Made by a program: the position numbers and the translations under genes
Assembly (NCBI GenBank): GCA_029962745.1
Contig: CM057157.1
Span: forward strand, 27,099,433 to 27,163,432
Length of the DNA: 64,000 nucleotides
Direction of reading: 5' to 3'
Origin: Echinometra lucunter
Taxonomy: Eukaryota > Echinodermata > Echinoidea > Camarodonta > Echinometridae
The notes under the pieces: model-generated
The model's input: the letters and a program-made list of their open reading frames with translations, nothing else
Told to the model about the DNA's origin: nothing
Databases searched by the model: none
Shown here: positions 23,843 to 35,207 of the stretch, one piece after another
Layout: each line of letters begins with the position of its first letter
Numbering within the stretch: position 1 is the first letter of the stretch

Positions 23843-24413
23843 TTAAAGAGAAAAGTCCACCCAAGAAGTTTCATTGTTTCAATAAAAGGAGATGGATTTG
23901 AACAGCATTTTAAAAAATGAAATGAGCAAAATCTGTCAGAGAATAAGGAAATTACACTCATTTACATTTTCTAGTAAATTACACTCAGCTCTGCAAATTG
24001 GCAACACTGATGACATCATATGCGAGCAGCTTTCCATTCACTTTGTGCATAAAATTTAACATTTTCTCAATTTTCGTGGAAGTTACACATTTTCTCATCC
24101 CAATAGTAAAAGTATGTTATGTAGAAAGCAATTCTTCTGAACATACATTGACTATTGGGATTAGAAAATGTGTAACTTTCACGAAAATTGAGAAAATGTG
24201 AAATTTTATAAACAAAGTGAATGGATAGCTGCTCGCATATGATGTCATCAGTGTTGCCAATTTGCAGAGCCGAGTGTAATTTACTAGAAAATGTGAATGA
24301 GTGTAATCTCCTTATTCTCTGACCGATTTTGCTCATTTCTTTCTTAAAATGCTGTTCAAATTCATCTCCTTTTCTTGAAACAGTGAAACTTCTGGGGTTG
24401 ACTTTCCCTTTAA
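23843..24413. mobile_element. TTAA-flanked MITE, family AAAGTCCACCC (copy A)
   Basis: The left end is TTAAAGAGAAAAGTCCACCC. The right end reads TTAAAGGGAAAGTCAACCCC on the other strand. The arms mirror each other over nearly the whole length and contain 'gcaaattggcaacactgatg' with its inverse. Counterpart at 41,233-41,792; a truncated relative lies at 58,601. The open frames on both strands are products of the symmetry. Confidence 0.85.
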
Positions 24414-25204
24414 GCAGCTTCTACAAGTGATTGCACATATCTCATATGGAAACAAAAGAAAACACAGCGAACTTGCTTTGAAGTATGTTCAAGAAGTTAA
24501 GCTCTTCTAGGGGATGTATTTTTCAAGATAAAGTGTGAAAAAACTAGAAAAGGATGTGATTTCGATGAATGAATAAAACTTGCATTGGGTGCTTTGGAAA
24601 GCCAGTGGTCACATTTGTGTACAGTGATTTAATCTGACTGTCCCCCCCCCCCCCCATTCGCCCTCTAACTCTCGGTCTCTAAACAGAAGACAACTATCCA
24701 TTGATGAGGCCCCCATCTTAGCTCACCTGTCTCATATGTCCAGAAACAGATACTTTTTAGGACAAGGAGATTTGAGGATCACTTTCTGTGCCAAATTTTC
24801 AAAGTACCCCTCATAGATTTCTCTGCAAGTTATTCTTGACCACGAATGGACGGGAAATGAATACATGTTAGTTGTATAATTGTAATTCCTTCCATATTTA
24901 TTGCATACAATTAATTTCACCCCTGTGCCTCCTAACATGTCTCATTTGTGTACCTGGCCATACAAATAACTTTCTTGTAGGTAGTTCTTTTATTTTTTTT
25001 TATTTGAAATACAGCATAATATTAATTTTAGCCATCAAAATGTTACTCCTATGTCCCTATAAACTTTGCTTAATGTTATGCAATAAAGGTAAAAGGAGCT
25101 ACTCAAACATCTCCCCTTGAGCAATATATTCATCTTTTTGCAATTACACAATACATATAAATCTCGACATTAATGCATACATTCTTCACATGCCCAGTAC
25201 CTGC
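24414..25204. other. Unassigned DNA (copy A)
   Basis: A poly-C tract lies at 24,642-24,655. No exon is supported. Confidence 0.35.
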
Positions 25205-25354
25205 CTAAGACATTCGGGGCCAGAGTCTTTTCTGAAAATTGTTCTGCACTTTTGGAACTCTTTAGCAATCCAACTTCGTAACAATACCAACCTTGATGCC
25301 TTCAAATCAGAACTTAAAACCTATCTTTCTGGCAACTATGTGAATAAAATGTGA
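25205..25354 (+). pseudogene. 3' remnant of a non-LTR retrotransposon ORF2
   Basis: Reading from 25,250, the frame gives FWNSLAIQ then DAFKSELKTYL, followed by a stop at 25,352-25,354. 'LWNSLP...F K..LKTYLF' is the usual C-terminal signature of reverse-transcriptase polyproteins of CR1/L2/Jockey-like elements. Only the last ~35 codons survive; upstream is frameshifted. In copy B the counterpart (about 42,585-42,655) is more decayed and breaks off after 'aataccaacctt'. Confidence 0.6.
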
Positions 25355-25358
25355 CATA

Positions 25359-25772
25359 TTAACCCATTCGTGACAGAAGTCCACATTTTGTGGTTTGGCC
25401 TAATATCTTTTAATGCAAAGCCCTAAAAATCATACCAAATACATGAGCAGAAAGAGAAAAAAATTCTACACAAACTGCGCCCATTTTGGTTGCATCAATA
25501 TTCATTGTTTGATGCTGAAAATTTTTTAAAGGAAAATAAGCATTAAAATCCTTAAATTGGCAATGTGATAGAAAGTTTAAAATCACCGTTTTCCCCTGCA
25601 AATTGGCAACTTTTTAACTTATCATCTTAATTTCTGTCAATTTATATTCATTTGTGATACGTGATGTTTTATAAATAAAATGTTGCAATAAAATCAAAAT
25701 GTTGGTGTTGCCAATTTGAAGAATAAAAGCTGATCAAATTAGGCTTTAAATAAAATGTCACGAATGGGTTAA
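25359..25772. mobile_element. TTAA-flanked MITE, family CCCATTCGTGACAG, copy 2
   Basis: TTAA occurs at 25,359-25,362 and 25,769-25,772, and the termini are CCCATTCGTGACAG and TGTCACGAATGGG. It is the reverse-oriented relative of 3,935-4,354. It is absent from copy B, where a different ~600-bp sequence occupies the interval. AAATTGGCAA occurs at 25,600-25,609. Confidence 0.8.
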
Positions 25773-26629
25773 GGGAGCCGGGCACCTTTGAATGTTCTAC
25801 AGATAATTGACTCTATATATAAATGCTGGTCTTCTTCATCATCATCATCATCATACACAAAAATAACAAAAGCAAATATTAGATGTGTACCTCCTTCACC
25901 TGCAAGTAAAAAGGGAATTGAAAAATAGGCTGCTTGTAAGAGCACATTTTGACCTTGATTATATTTTCAGATCTATTCTAGTTAAACCTTTTGCATGTTC
26001 TCAACCTTCTCCCCGTTTCGTTTCGAGAAAGTCTTGTTGAAATGTCGGGAGAGATAGATTACCATCCAAGAACCGCACTTTTCATTTAATCTTTCTGTTT
26101 CATCTCTCCCTTGTCTATTCCACTGTGACCTGCCGTGACTTCTCCAATTTCCAAATATAAACCTCCTCGTATTTATGACCTTTTAAAGTGGGTTGGAGTA
26201 GCGGAAAATCAAATAAACAAGAGATATGCGATTTCATATACAGTGCATTGATACGGAATAAAAGGATGGTGTTTTGTGCCAGTCAATTCAGAACTTTCGA
26301 GTTGTAAGCGGTGAGATGAATTTCAAAGCCTTTCATCGTCACGAACAAGTGGATTCATTCTTGAGTTTCAATATAATCTGTAAATTGATGGAATCTCAAG
26401 CTCTAGGGAGGTGAAACTGTTGTTTTTTGTGATATTGAGATTGATAAAAATAGATTTGAAGTTGTGATCACTTCTTCACAGCTAGAACATTTCTCACTTT
26501 TTTTTATATCTTGAAAAGAAAGATCCGAAGAAGTTGTAAAACCAAAACTGTAGAAAATGAAAATGAAAAATATCGTAATAAGGCTATCATATCCAAGTTC
26601 ATTGATGAAATAAGACATTCGGATTTGAT
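25773..26629. other. Unassigned DNA (copy A)
   Basis: A (CAT)n tract lies at about 25,837-25,853. No gene is recognised. The part from about 25,840 onward is shared with copy B. Confidence 0.35.
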
Positions 26630-26975
26630 CAAGAGAGATGGACAAAGAGAAAGAGAGAGAGATTGAGAGAGACAGAGAGTGAGGGAGAAAGAGAGAAGGA
26701 AAGGACATGAGAGAGAGAGGGAGAGATAGAGATAGAAAGGAGAAGGAGGAAAGGGAAAGGATAAGATGAGATTGTAGTGAGTGAGAAGAAGGGATTTGTG
26801 ACCTTCATGTTGTAAAATTGTTGATTGACAGTAATATGAGAATCACTTGCTGGTACATTCTCTTTCTCTCTCTTTCTCTCTCTCTCTCTCCCACATTCTC
26901 TTCCCTCTTCATTCTCTCTCTCTCTTTCTTCCTTTCTCCCTTTCTCTTTCTCTTCTCTCTCTCTTTCTGTCAACC
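26630..26975. repeat. Paired GA and CT microsatellites (copy A)
   Basis: A (GA)n-rich block at 26,630-26,765 is followed by a (CT)n-rich block at 26,858-26,968, so the region can fold back on itself. Counterpart at 44,068-44,397. All open frames here are low complexity. Confidence 0.8.
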
Positions 26976-27242
26976 GTTGTCATTGCCATGTTGTTCTTAA
27001 ATGCACTTTGCTGGTATGATTTAGTTACATTCCATGAATGTTTTGATGTTTTGTTTTTAGAGAAGTCCCAATACAATCACTACTCTATTGACAGTCTTCT
27101 GTTGAGCCACCACCCCTGGGGAAATATCTTTGTAATCCACGTTTCAAGAGAATGTTATTTACCCTGTTAGAAATGTAACCATATTTCATGTCACATGTGT
27201 GCTCTCCTGGGAAACCATATTGCTTTCAGACCAGGATGTGGA

Positions 27243-27832
27243 ATTTTGGGTGATGTTCGTTATTTCGAAGGTTCGTTATTGTGAAGGTTTGTTGTTCCGA
27301 AGGTTCGTTATTCCGAAACGCACAAATTGTGTATACCTAGATATTCGTTAGTCCGAAAATGAAAAAGAGTTTGTTAATCTGAACAATTGTGGCGTTATTC
27401 CGAAGGTTCGTTAATCCGAAAATGAAATAGGGTTCATTATTCCAAAGTTTCGATAGTCCGAAAATGAAATAAGGTTTGTTATTCCGAAAATAACTAACGA
27501 ACTAACGATACTTATTCCATTTTTGGACTAACAAACCTTCGGAATAACAGACCTTATTTCGTTTTCGGATAAACGAACTTTCGGAAAAACAAACCTTTTT
27601 TCATTTTCGGATTAAAGAACCTTCGGAGTAACGAACCTTCGCAATAACGGACCTTATTTCGTTTTCGGATAAACGAACCTTCGGAAAAACAAACCTTTTT
27701 TCATTTTTGGATTAAAGAACCTTCGGAATAATGAACCTTCGGAATGATGAACCTTTGAAATAAACGAACCTTCGGAATAACGAACCTTCAGAATAATGAA
27801 CCTTCGGAATAACAAACTATCACCAAATTTTG
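27243..27832. mobile_element. TU-like foldback element made of ~16-bp tandem repeats (copy A)
   Basis: The left arm repeats GTTCGTTATTCCGAAG-like units. The right arm repeats the complement (CCTTCGGAATAACGAA), switching near 27,500. The outer ends match as inverted repeats ('tttgggtgatgttcgtta' on the left; 'atttggtgatagtttgtta' as the complement of the right end). Sea urchin TU transposons are known foldback elements whose terminal inverted repeats are tandem arrays of about 15 bp, so assignment to that class is reasonable but unproven. Confidence 0.7.
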
Positions 27833-28127
27833 GACCATGTGAGAAACACAATACAAGAGACCTGTCTTGGATTGCATAGCACTAACTTTGTATTACCAAT
27901 TCAGACTATAACTTTTCTTCCAAAATTGTAAAAGACCCCCTTTACACTCAAGAAGATAAACCATCTAATGCGGAAGGACAGAGAAGAGAAAACCACGTTA
28001 ACATTACACCATAACCTAAAGACAAAAATGCAAGATGATAGTAAAGAAACAAACAAACAGAAGCATGAATTGATGATCAGGCAGGCTGATACAGGAAGAT
28101 TCCACACGAAAAAGTGGATCCGCTGAC

Positions 28128-28260
28128 CTGTGCTGCCATAGCTACAGGAGCGGTTCCTCTGATGGATGCTGGAGCACTCCAAGCTGAAGCGCTCTTCATA
28201 GAGTGTAAACAGGAGTGGTCCAGGACCTACCATCCTTGAGAAACCATTCCTCCTAAGCAC
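28128..28260 (-). CDS. Candidate coding exon on the minus strand (copy A)
   Basis: This is a locally GC-richer block that barely changes between the copies. The minus frame reads MLRRNGFSRM..., then TLYEERFSLECSSIHQRN, then CSYGST, to a plausible donor CAG|GTCAGC (GT at 28,127-28,126). The frame stays open further, to 27,901, but turns hydrophobic and AT-rich, as an intron would. I do not recognise the family. The true start may be an acceptor instead of the ATG. It could also be a conserved non-coding element. Confidence 0.3.
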
Positions 28261-29589
28261 TCTTGAAGTGATTGTAAACAGGGTCAGATTTCCCTTGTGT
28301 GTAAGCCTGTTTTATGTTCAAAATTAAGAAACCGTTATTTTCTTCTAAACTAATCAGAAAGAAAATACTGAATCCTGTTCCAAACATTATGTGGTGTAAC
28401 TTAAGAAGACCTGCAGTATGTTACATTTTTATAGCAATATAAAATCTGATATTGAATATCCTCTGACATGAACCAAGTTCTCCAACACAACGTACCTGTA
28501 TAAAATTCACTTGCGTAATATTTGTTGATGCAGTTTGTATTGTACAGAGGCCTATGTACTTGACGCAGGGCCTATATATTTGATATTGCATTACAGTCAC
28601 CAGTTTTATTTGTCTGTATTCACCATTTTGTAACTTCTTTTCAAACTCTGAAATATCTTAAAAGAGGCTGTGATATTCCTCACACAAGCTCAATATTTAT
28701 TCTGAGAGTAATTGTGCAAATTGTTACATTGTCAGGAAACATGAAGACAAAGGATTTATTTTCTTTCTCAAGGAGACAGGATGTCAAGAAAAATAATCAT
28801 GAATGAGAAAAACAATGATTAATGAAACCATGAGCTTGGATTAGAACTTCCTGTCACACTAAATCTCTTTTGATATCCTTTTGTTATTTCCACATGATGA
28901 GCCATGAAATTTCAAGCAAAAAATGGATATTGTCTACATGGTTCTGTAAAACAGAGGAAATGCAATAATTATTTTTTTTTAGAATATGATAATGATTTTA
29001 TTGTTTTATTCAACAAGTAAAATACCATCCCTTGTCTTGTCATGGCAGTATAAGTTTTTTTAGGGTACATATCATCGCATCAGCGAAAAAAACAATGCCC
29101 CTATATGTATTCTGTGCATAAAAGGCCTTAATAAATATGATGCATTTTATAGCTTTCTATAAATGAAAATCCAGTTGGGACACTCTGTCTGACTGTTTTT
29201 AGGAGTTACCTTTACCTTATACCTTCTGGATAAGTTTTGAAGAACTAATTCAGCATTTTATGGCAGATTTTCTTCTTTCTTCATGAGAATGCTTTTCACA
29301 TCACGTATGGGCATTTCTTCACTAATGAGACAATGTATATTTTTATTTTGAGGAAGTTTGTTTTGAACTTTATGTGCATGTGACATTAGACTTCTCAGAC
29401 AGTATTGCAACGCAAGGGCCGTCTGTTGATGAGTTTCAAATGATTAATGGACGAGATTTCATTACTACCAGCAAAAGTTTGTGGGAGATTTCTGTCTCTA
29501 GAAAGAGGATGTCCTCCTGTAGGGATTTATTTGTTTGGCTTCAGTTTGGAAGCAGTGAAGTGCTGAATGCAAGATTAAGGATCTTTGAC
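28261..29589. other. Unassigned DNA (copy A)
   Basis: No clear exon. An open frame at 29,374-29,592, just before the minisatellite, is largely kept in copy B but has no recognisable domain. The template-switch site described in the findings is at 28,475-28,512. Confidence 0.35.
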
Positions 29590-30345
29590 TAAGATTTCCT
29601 TGGGTTGTCCTGGAGTACTTGGTGTTATATTGAGACATCCTGGAAGATTTTGACCAGAAGCTGAATTAAGGCAAGATTGAGAAACATTGTGCAAGACTTC
29701 CTTGGGTTGTCTTGGAGTTCTTTGTGATAAGGAGACATCCTGGAAGACTGTTTCCAGAAGCTGAATTATAGGGCAAGATTGAGAAACATTGTGCAAGATT
29801 TTCTCCTGGAGTACTTTGTGATATGGAGACATCCTTGAAGCTTTTGACCATGGGCAAATTAAAACAAGATTAGAAAACATTGTTTTCTTGGGTTGTCCTG
29901 GAGTACTTTGTGACACTGAGACATCCTGGAAGATTTTGACCAGAAGCTGAATTAAGGCAAGATTTAGAAACATTTCTTCCTTTGGCTGTTCTGGAGTACT
30001 TTGTAATATAGAGACATCATGGAAGATTTTGGCCGGAAGCTGAATTGAGTAAGATTGAGAAACATTCCTTCCTTTGGATGTTTGGAAGTACTTTGTGATA
30101 ATGAGACATCCTGGAAGATTTTGACCAGAAGCTGAATTAAGGCAAGATTGGGAAACATTCCTTCCTTTGGTTGTTCTGGAGTACTTTGTGATATGGAGAC
30201 ATCCTGGTAGATTTTGACCAGAAGCTGAATTAAGGCAAGATTGGGAAACATTCCTTCCTTTGGTTGTTCTGGAGTACCTTATGATATGGAGACATCCTGG
30301 TAGATTTTGATCAGAAGCTGAATTAAGGCAAGATTGAGGAGATAT
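29590..30345. repeat. 93-bp minisatellite, about 8 units (copy A)
   Basis: The word 'gaagctgaat' or its variants recurs at 29,657, 29,757, 29,943, 30,036, 30,128, 30,221 and 30,314, with one diverged unit near 29,850. That gives a 93-bp period. Because 93 is divisible by three, the minus strand holds an open 31-residue repeat (LALIQLLVKIFQDVS, STP.QPKE). Copy B has only about four units. Confidence 0.9.
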
Positions 30346-31195
30346 GTTGGTGTGAGAACTTGATTTACTTTTAATTTCAAAGGAGGTGAGTTGTGTACTT
30401 GGTGTTTGTAAAGCTATGTTGATATGAAGAATTATTATGTATTAGTACTTAAGATTGTAATATTTTGTGGAAAGATAATGTCTTTTGGAAGTAGAAGGCT
30501 TCACTGTACACCATGTATTCTTTCTTGGAAATGAGTGTGGTGCCTGAAAAGGACCTATTCACTCTTGATGTTTTGGTAAGCATATTCTTATGGTTCTCAG
30601 GAGAAGTAACCAAGCAAGCAAACAGCCAAAAAGGTGTTCTGATTATGAAACAGAAAGAAAAAGATTATGCTTCATCAGTGAGTGAAGGCGCATTAAGATA
30701 TCCAATGGCACCCCCCTCCCCCCCCCCCCCCCGGAAAAATCCCCACTTTGTTTATTCTGTGCCACGCATGATAAGATGCGCATCAATGCCTCAGTAATAC
30801 TTCATGCTATGTAAAACAGAGTTTCGCCAAGTTTCGCAGACTGATTTGCAACATCATGTTTTGTGCTCATTAGAATTTGACTGGTCCACACATTTTTGCT
30901 GCTAGGAGGCAGAAAAGATGCCCTCTGCCTCAGTCGGCTTTTTTTGACACCTCATACCATTCCTATGGGGTTTATGGGATTTAACACAGGGGTATGCCAC
31001 TTCACATGTGAACAAGCCTTTTAAGGTTCCTTTTTATAAAAACTACTGCTAGTGCACGTAGTTTGTGTTTTAATGTCACAAACCATGCAGTTTATGCTGT
31101 GCTGTATCATTACGTTGCCATGGCAGCATCTCTCCATGTTTCCGCAGGCTGATATGACTGTGGCCCGGGGTTCAGGTCCTATGGGATAGTTCAGG
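30346..31195. other. Unassigned DNA (copy A)
   Basis: A C-run lies at 30,713-30,732. No gene is supported. Confidence 0.35.
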
Positions 31196-31218
31196 AGAAA
31201 GGAAGATGGAGATGGGGT

Positions 31219-31249
<31 letters not shown>

Positions 31250-31639
31250 AAGTGGGACAAAAGAGAGAGGAGAGAGAATGATGGAAGGGGAGAGATGGGG
31301 TAATGGAGATACAGAGAGTGGGATAGAGAGTAGGAAGAGAGAGAAAGGGGGGGGGGAAGAGGAGGAGAATGGGTAGAAGGGGGAAGAGGAGGCGAAGGAG
31401 GAGGAGGAGGGGAGAGGGGGGTAGAGATGGGTTTAGAGATAGGTTTAGAGGGTGGAGAGTGAGAGAGGAGAGGTATTGCAAAGGGCAAAGGGAAAGGGGA
31501 GAGAAAATGAAAGAAAAAAAAGATAAAAAGGACATGAGTATTTTCATATAACATGTACCACCCCCCTCCCATGTCTGCACTGGGTTGTGGCTATCTTTAT
31601 TTGTTTGCCCACCAAGTAGGTGAGAGGGAGGAAGAAGAC

Positions 31640-31691
<52 letters not shown>

Positions 31692-31815
31692 AGAGGAAAG
31701 AGAAAGAGACAGAAAGAAAGAAGGAGGGACACACTTATAGAGCAAAATATCAGATAGAGAGGAGGTAAGAGAAAAAATAATAAAAGGGAAAAAGGGAAAG
31801 GGGAGGGAATGCGGG
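31196..31815. repeat. GA-rich microsatellite complex (copy A)
   Basis: (GA)n, GGA and GGGG purine tracts at 31,200-31,545 and 31,620-31,810 are separated by a short unique spacer. Long low-complexity frames on the minus strand (Ser/Leu/Pro) are artefacts. Counterpart at 48,235-48,835. Confidence 0.9.
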
Positions 31816-32455
31816 GTTCAAATTTGATCAAGATCATTTTTACATTGAGGAATCACATCTCAGAGGAATACTGTCAAATGTCATTTACTTGAGAGAGGAT
31901 AACCTGCAACATTATTACAAGCAGGTTGATGAAAGGGAGGAGAAAATAGAAGCAAGGGGAATGGTGGGGGGGGGGGGGGGGGAGGTAGAATGAGAGAGTA
32001 ATGGGCGAAGATGGAATGATTGGAAAGCGAGGAAAAGAATGTGGATATGGGGTGATGGGGCTAGGGGAAGGGGGCAAATGTTGGCAGACATTTTCCTGGA
32101 TGATTGCCATGTTTCTAAATGAGTCACAGACCAGGTAATCATTAGGAGAGCTTGCAAGCTTTAAAGGGATGACTGTAATTTCATTTCTTAAAATTGGGTT
32201 ATTACACCCATAGTAACTGAATGTATTATACATTGTCAGTTACTGTATTTGCTGCTAGATACCAGACGATGGCTAAACCCTTGGCACTGAGTGACTGATT
32301 TGGCATTTTTAAAAAATTCCTTTTTAGTAGGATACATAGTATAAAGGAAGTATGGATCAATATGTCTATAGGGGCCTTTCAAGGGAAACAGAAAAAGTGG
32401 CCACTGCTGCACTGCGGACAGGTGGCTGCTAAAGGCATGTTCTGTGATAGATGTA
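31816..32455. other. Unassigned DNA with a G-run (copy A)
   Basis: A G-run lies at 31,966-31,982, with no gene. 'gtggccactgctgcactgc' at about 32,398 precedes the Tc1 remnant. Confidence 0.35.
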
Positions 32456-32585
32456 CAGTTGGAGCTGAAAGTTTACATACACCTGGGCAATTCCATAGAA
32501 AATGCTCATTTACCGTAAATTGTAAAATCTACTATATCTTCAGAAATCTGTGTGCTACCATGACAAATTTGGTAGCTAATTATGT
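32456..32585. mobile_element. Truncated Tc1-like MITE (copy A)
   Basis: It begins CAGTTGGAGCTGAAAGTTTA after a TA and matches the left ~130 bp of the complete element at 49,458-50,083. It is then cut by a deletion. The junction carries a short filler, 'agctaa'. Confidence 0.85.
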
Positions 32586-32591
32586 AGCTAA

Positions 32592-33160
32592 CCCTGGAGA
32601 AAAATCAACTATAATGAAAAGAGAGAATAGAGATGAAGCAAATTTTTAAAAGTTCCATCAAAAAATGGTTATGAAATGAGAAAGTTATGAAAGTTTTAAA
32701 AGTCTTAATTTACTCTCTACGGCGATCTTCAAATTGGCAATTGCTTCAAAATGGCAGGTTTAGAAGGACAACTCTCAATATGTTTTGTACACAAAATTTC
32801 ATACTTCATCCATCCTCTGAAGGTGCAGCTTGTGTCCTTCTTAGCTCAAGATACTGTGTATCATGGGAAAATGTATTTGACACAACATATGTTGAGTTCA
32901 CAGAGATACAAGCAGCATCTTTAGAGATAGTGGAGAAAATATGAAATTTTGTGTACAGAACATGTGGAGAGTTGTCCTTCTAAACCTTCCATTTTTAAGC
33001 AATTGCCAATTTGAGGATTGCCATAGAAAGTAAATTGAGACTTTTCAAACTCCCATAACTTTCTCATTTCATAACTGATTTTGATGGAACTTTTTAAAAA
33101 TTGCTTTACTCTATCCTCACTTGTCTTTAAAACTGATTTTCCCCCAGGATTTCCTCAAGA
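32592..33160. mobile_element. TTAA-type MITE, family AGGAGAATGAAACCCTGG (copy A, both ends damaged)
   Basis: The inverted arms ('caaattggcaattgcttcaa' and its inverse, 'ggacaactctcaat' and its inverse) match the copy at 51,148-51,719. The deletion in copy A removed the left terminus. Confidence 0.75.
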
Positions 33161-33851
33161 TATCTAGGGTATACCGTTCAAACATTAACATACAAGTGAA
33201 TGTTCGTGGTTTTAATCTTTGCATGTGGCAGTATAGCGGTTAGACGGTTGATGTGGTCATTTAGCGACTGTTTGAGGTGATGATATAGGTCGGCCTGTGA
33301 TGATCCCACACAGCTGATCATGCTCCTCTGAGTGGTTGATTTAGGAGGATGAAAATATGGCCTTGATCTTGAGGCATCTTGAAGAGATGCCAAAAATCCA
33401 ACTGCAGATTTAGGAGGAGGAAAGGGGGGAGGGCTCGTCTAGCCCCGTGCCCCACCCCTTTGCTCCACCCCTATGTGAAACTCAGGTGGCATGCCATACA
33501 TACACCAATCGAAGTTTGTTCCCCCCACCTTTTGAGCCCATGGCCCCCCCTTTTTTTTAGTAAAAGGACACCCTGAAAACCTGAATGCCATATATTGTTT
33601 TCATTTGCTTGTCAGAACATTTGTTGAATATTATGTCCCCTCTTCCCCAAAGTCACTTATCTGCCCCTGCAACTATCTGTGGTGGATCATTTTAAAGAGG
33701 TGGTGTAATCCAATTGGATTCTAGCCTAAGTGTAGGAAACAACCTGATCATAAATAGCACACAATAACCATGATACTACTAAAGATATCAGCATCACTTT
33801 TAACCCACTCTCAGTGAAGTATCTTACATCTGAGTGAGATGGGAAATATCT

Positions 33852-33923
33852 TCTGTTTGGAACCAGAAGGGCATTATGTCTGTATAAAGGGATATGAGTT
33901 ATGCCCTTCTGGCTTCAAACAGA
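33852..33923. repeat. ~72-bp dispersed hairpin element, copy 3 (copy A)
   Basis: 'tctgtttggaaccagaaggg' faces 'cccttctggcttcaaacaga' around 'cattatgtctgtataaagggatatgagttatg'. Confidence 0.7.
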
Positions 33924-34962
33924 TGATATGTGGAAACACTGATTTGATCCTCATTTTCAAATAACACATCTTTCTGATATTGAATGGTCTCTGCATGAAG
34001 CCTGTGGCAATGGATGTGGCAATGGATGTAGCCAGGATTTCATGTTGGGGGGGGGGGGGGTGGGGGAGTTCCTCCCCATCTCACATGAAGCATGGGAGCT
34101 TTGACGTTCTTTTGTCATCATTCCTTGTCAGCTCCTCTTCCTGTCCTTTCTTGCCCTTCCTTGCTCTTCTCACTTAAGCTTTTTTAAAGATACTTTTTTG
34201 GGGTGGGTGACTGACCCCCCCCCCCCATTGCCCCCTCCTATCTACTGGGGGTGTGGGAGAATTCTGTTGTCAATGGGTTATAGGAGACATATACAAAGCA
34301 GTATAAAGACTTTCATTTATGTAACATGAGTTGGAAATGGTGTCTTTCAGGCTTTTTTCCAGGAATTGACTATTTCCCTTTAATGATTGGAGTAAAGTAA
34401 TTGTGATGATTTAGTTGTTAGGGCAGTCTTGTTTGTTTCACTACAATAAACGTTTTGATCAGAGTACATCATCAGGATTAGATGCAGAAGAAGTTTGCAG
34501 ATATTGTATTTAGGAATTGATGAAGACACTGTGTTCCGGGTTTGTCTATCATGAAAGATACATACATGCTGTGACCCTCAGGGTATCTTCTTCCATCACT
34601 TATCGGGATGTGGATGTGTGCTACTACACTCGGGTTTTCCCCTTCCTTTTTTCAAAAAGTGCAGTGGTTTCTCAACACACATAAATATGTAGAGACTTAT
34701 CTTAAGTTAAGGGATTGTATTTTTTAAGCACCCTTTATACTCATGTTTTCCCATTTCTCTTTAAACACAATCACTTCCATTGTTTTTGCTGAATTAATTA
34801 ATAACGATATCATATGAAAAAAACAAAAACAAAACATGCAAAGGGACTCTCCTCTATCTGAAGCCTCCATTTACCATCCTATCCTAGGGGCAACTGCAAC
34901 ATACATGTATCATGCATCTATGAAACAGGAGGGGCACGTTAACACACTGCACAGACTTCAGT
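33924..34962. other. Unassigned DNA (copy A)
   Basis: Poly-G (34,048-34,060) and poly-C (34,217-34,227) tracts are present. No exon is supported. Confidence 0.35.
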
Positions 34963-35040
34963 CATCCGCCGGGGTAGATTCAGACCCACAATTTTTGGTT
35001 CTCAGGCAGATGCTTTGCTGACTGAGCCAACTTGCCTCCT
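34963..35040 (-). mobile_element. tRNA-derived SINE head (copy A)
   Basis: On the minus strand, TTGGCTCAGTCAGCAAAGCA fits an RNA polymerase III A box (TRGCNNAGYNGG). About 40 nt later GGTCTGAATCT is a degenerate B box. The SINE body would continue toward lower coordinates. It is not a working tRNA: there is no clean cloverleaf. Sea urchins have tRNA-like repeat families (for example SURF1); membership is not established here. Confidence 0.6.
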
Positions 35041-35207
35041 CATCCACCCCCCCCCTCCCCCGATAATTGCACCACCTTCTATTTCAGACACCACCCGAAC
35101 GCCTTACTAGACCCCTCACATTTCAGTCCTAGCCGTAAGCCTAAAGTTAACCTAATCCCTAATCCCATGTCTTTGAAGATTGTTGCAGAATCAGATGTGG
35201 GATCAGT

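Noticed and set aside
23998..24336. Facing open frames on both strands with similar peptides (also at 41,387-41,715 and 58,678-59,013)
   Set aside because: They lie in the inverted arms of a TTAA MITE. The similarity between copies is transposon homology, not protein conservation.
27243..27832. A CRISPR-like array
   Set aside because: The short repeats are contiguous or degenerate with no unique spacers, and they reverse orientation midway in a eukaryotic context.
31021..31837. Long Ser/Leu/Pro-rich open frames on the minus strand (up to ~184 codons), and the similar set at 48,033-48,857
   Set aside because: They are translations of (GA)n/(CT)n microsatellites. Their length reflects the absence of stops in CT repeats, and they change length with the repeat between alleles.
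33178..33393. A 71-codon minus-strand frame present in both haplotypes
   Set aside because: The two versions differ at many residues over only 71 codons, with no sign of synonymous bias and no recognisable domain.
34963..35040. A functional tRNA gene
   Set aside because: The A and B boxes are tRNA-like but the sequence does not fold into a clean cloverleaf with paired acceptor ends. A SINE head fits better.
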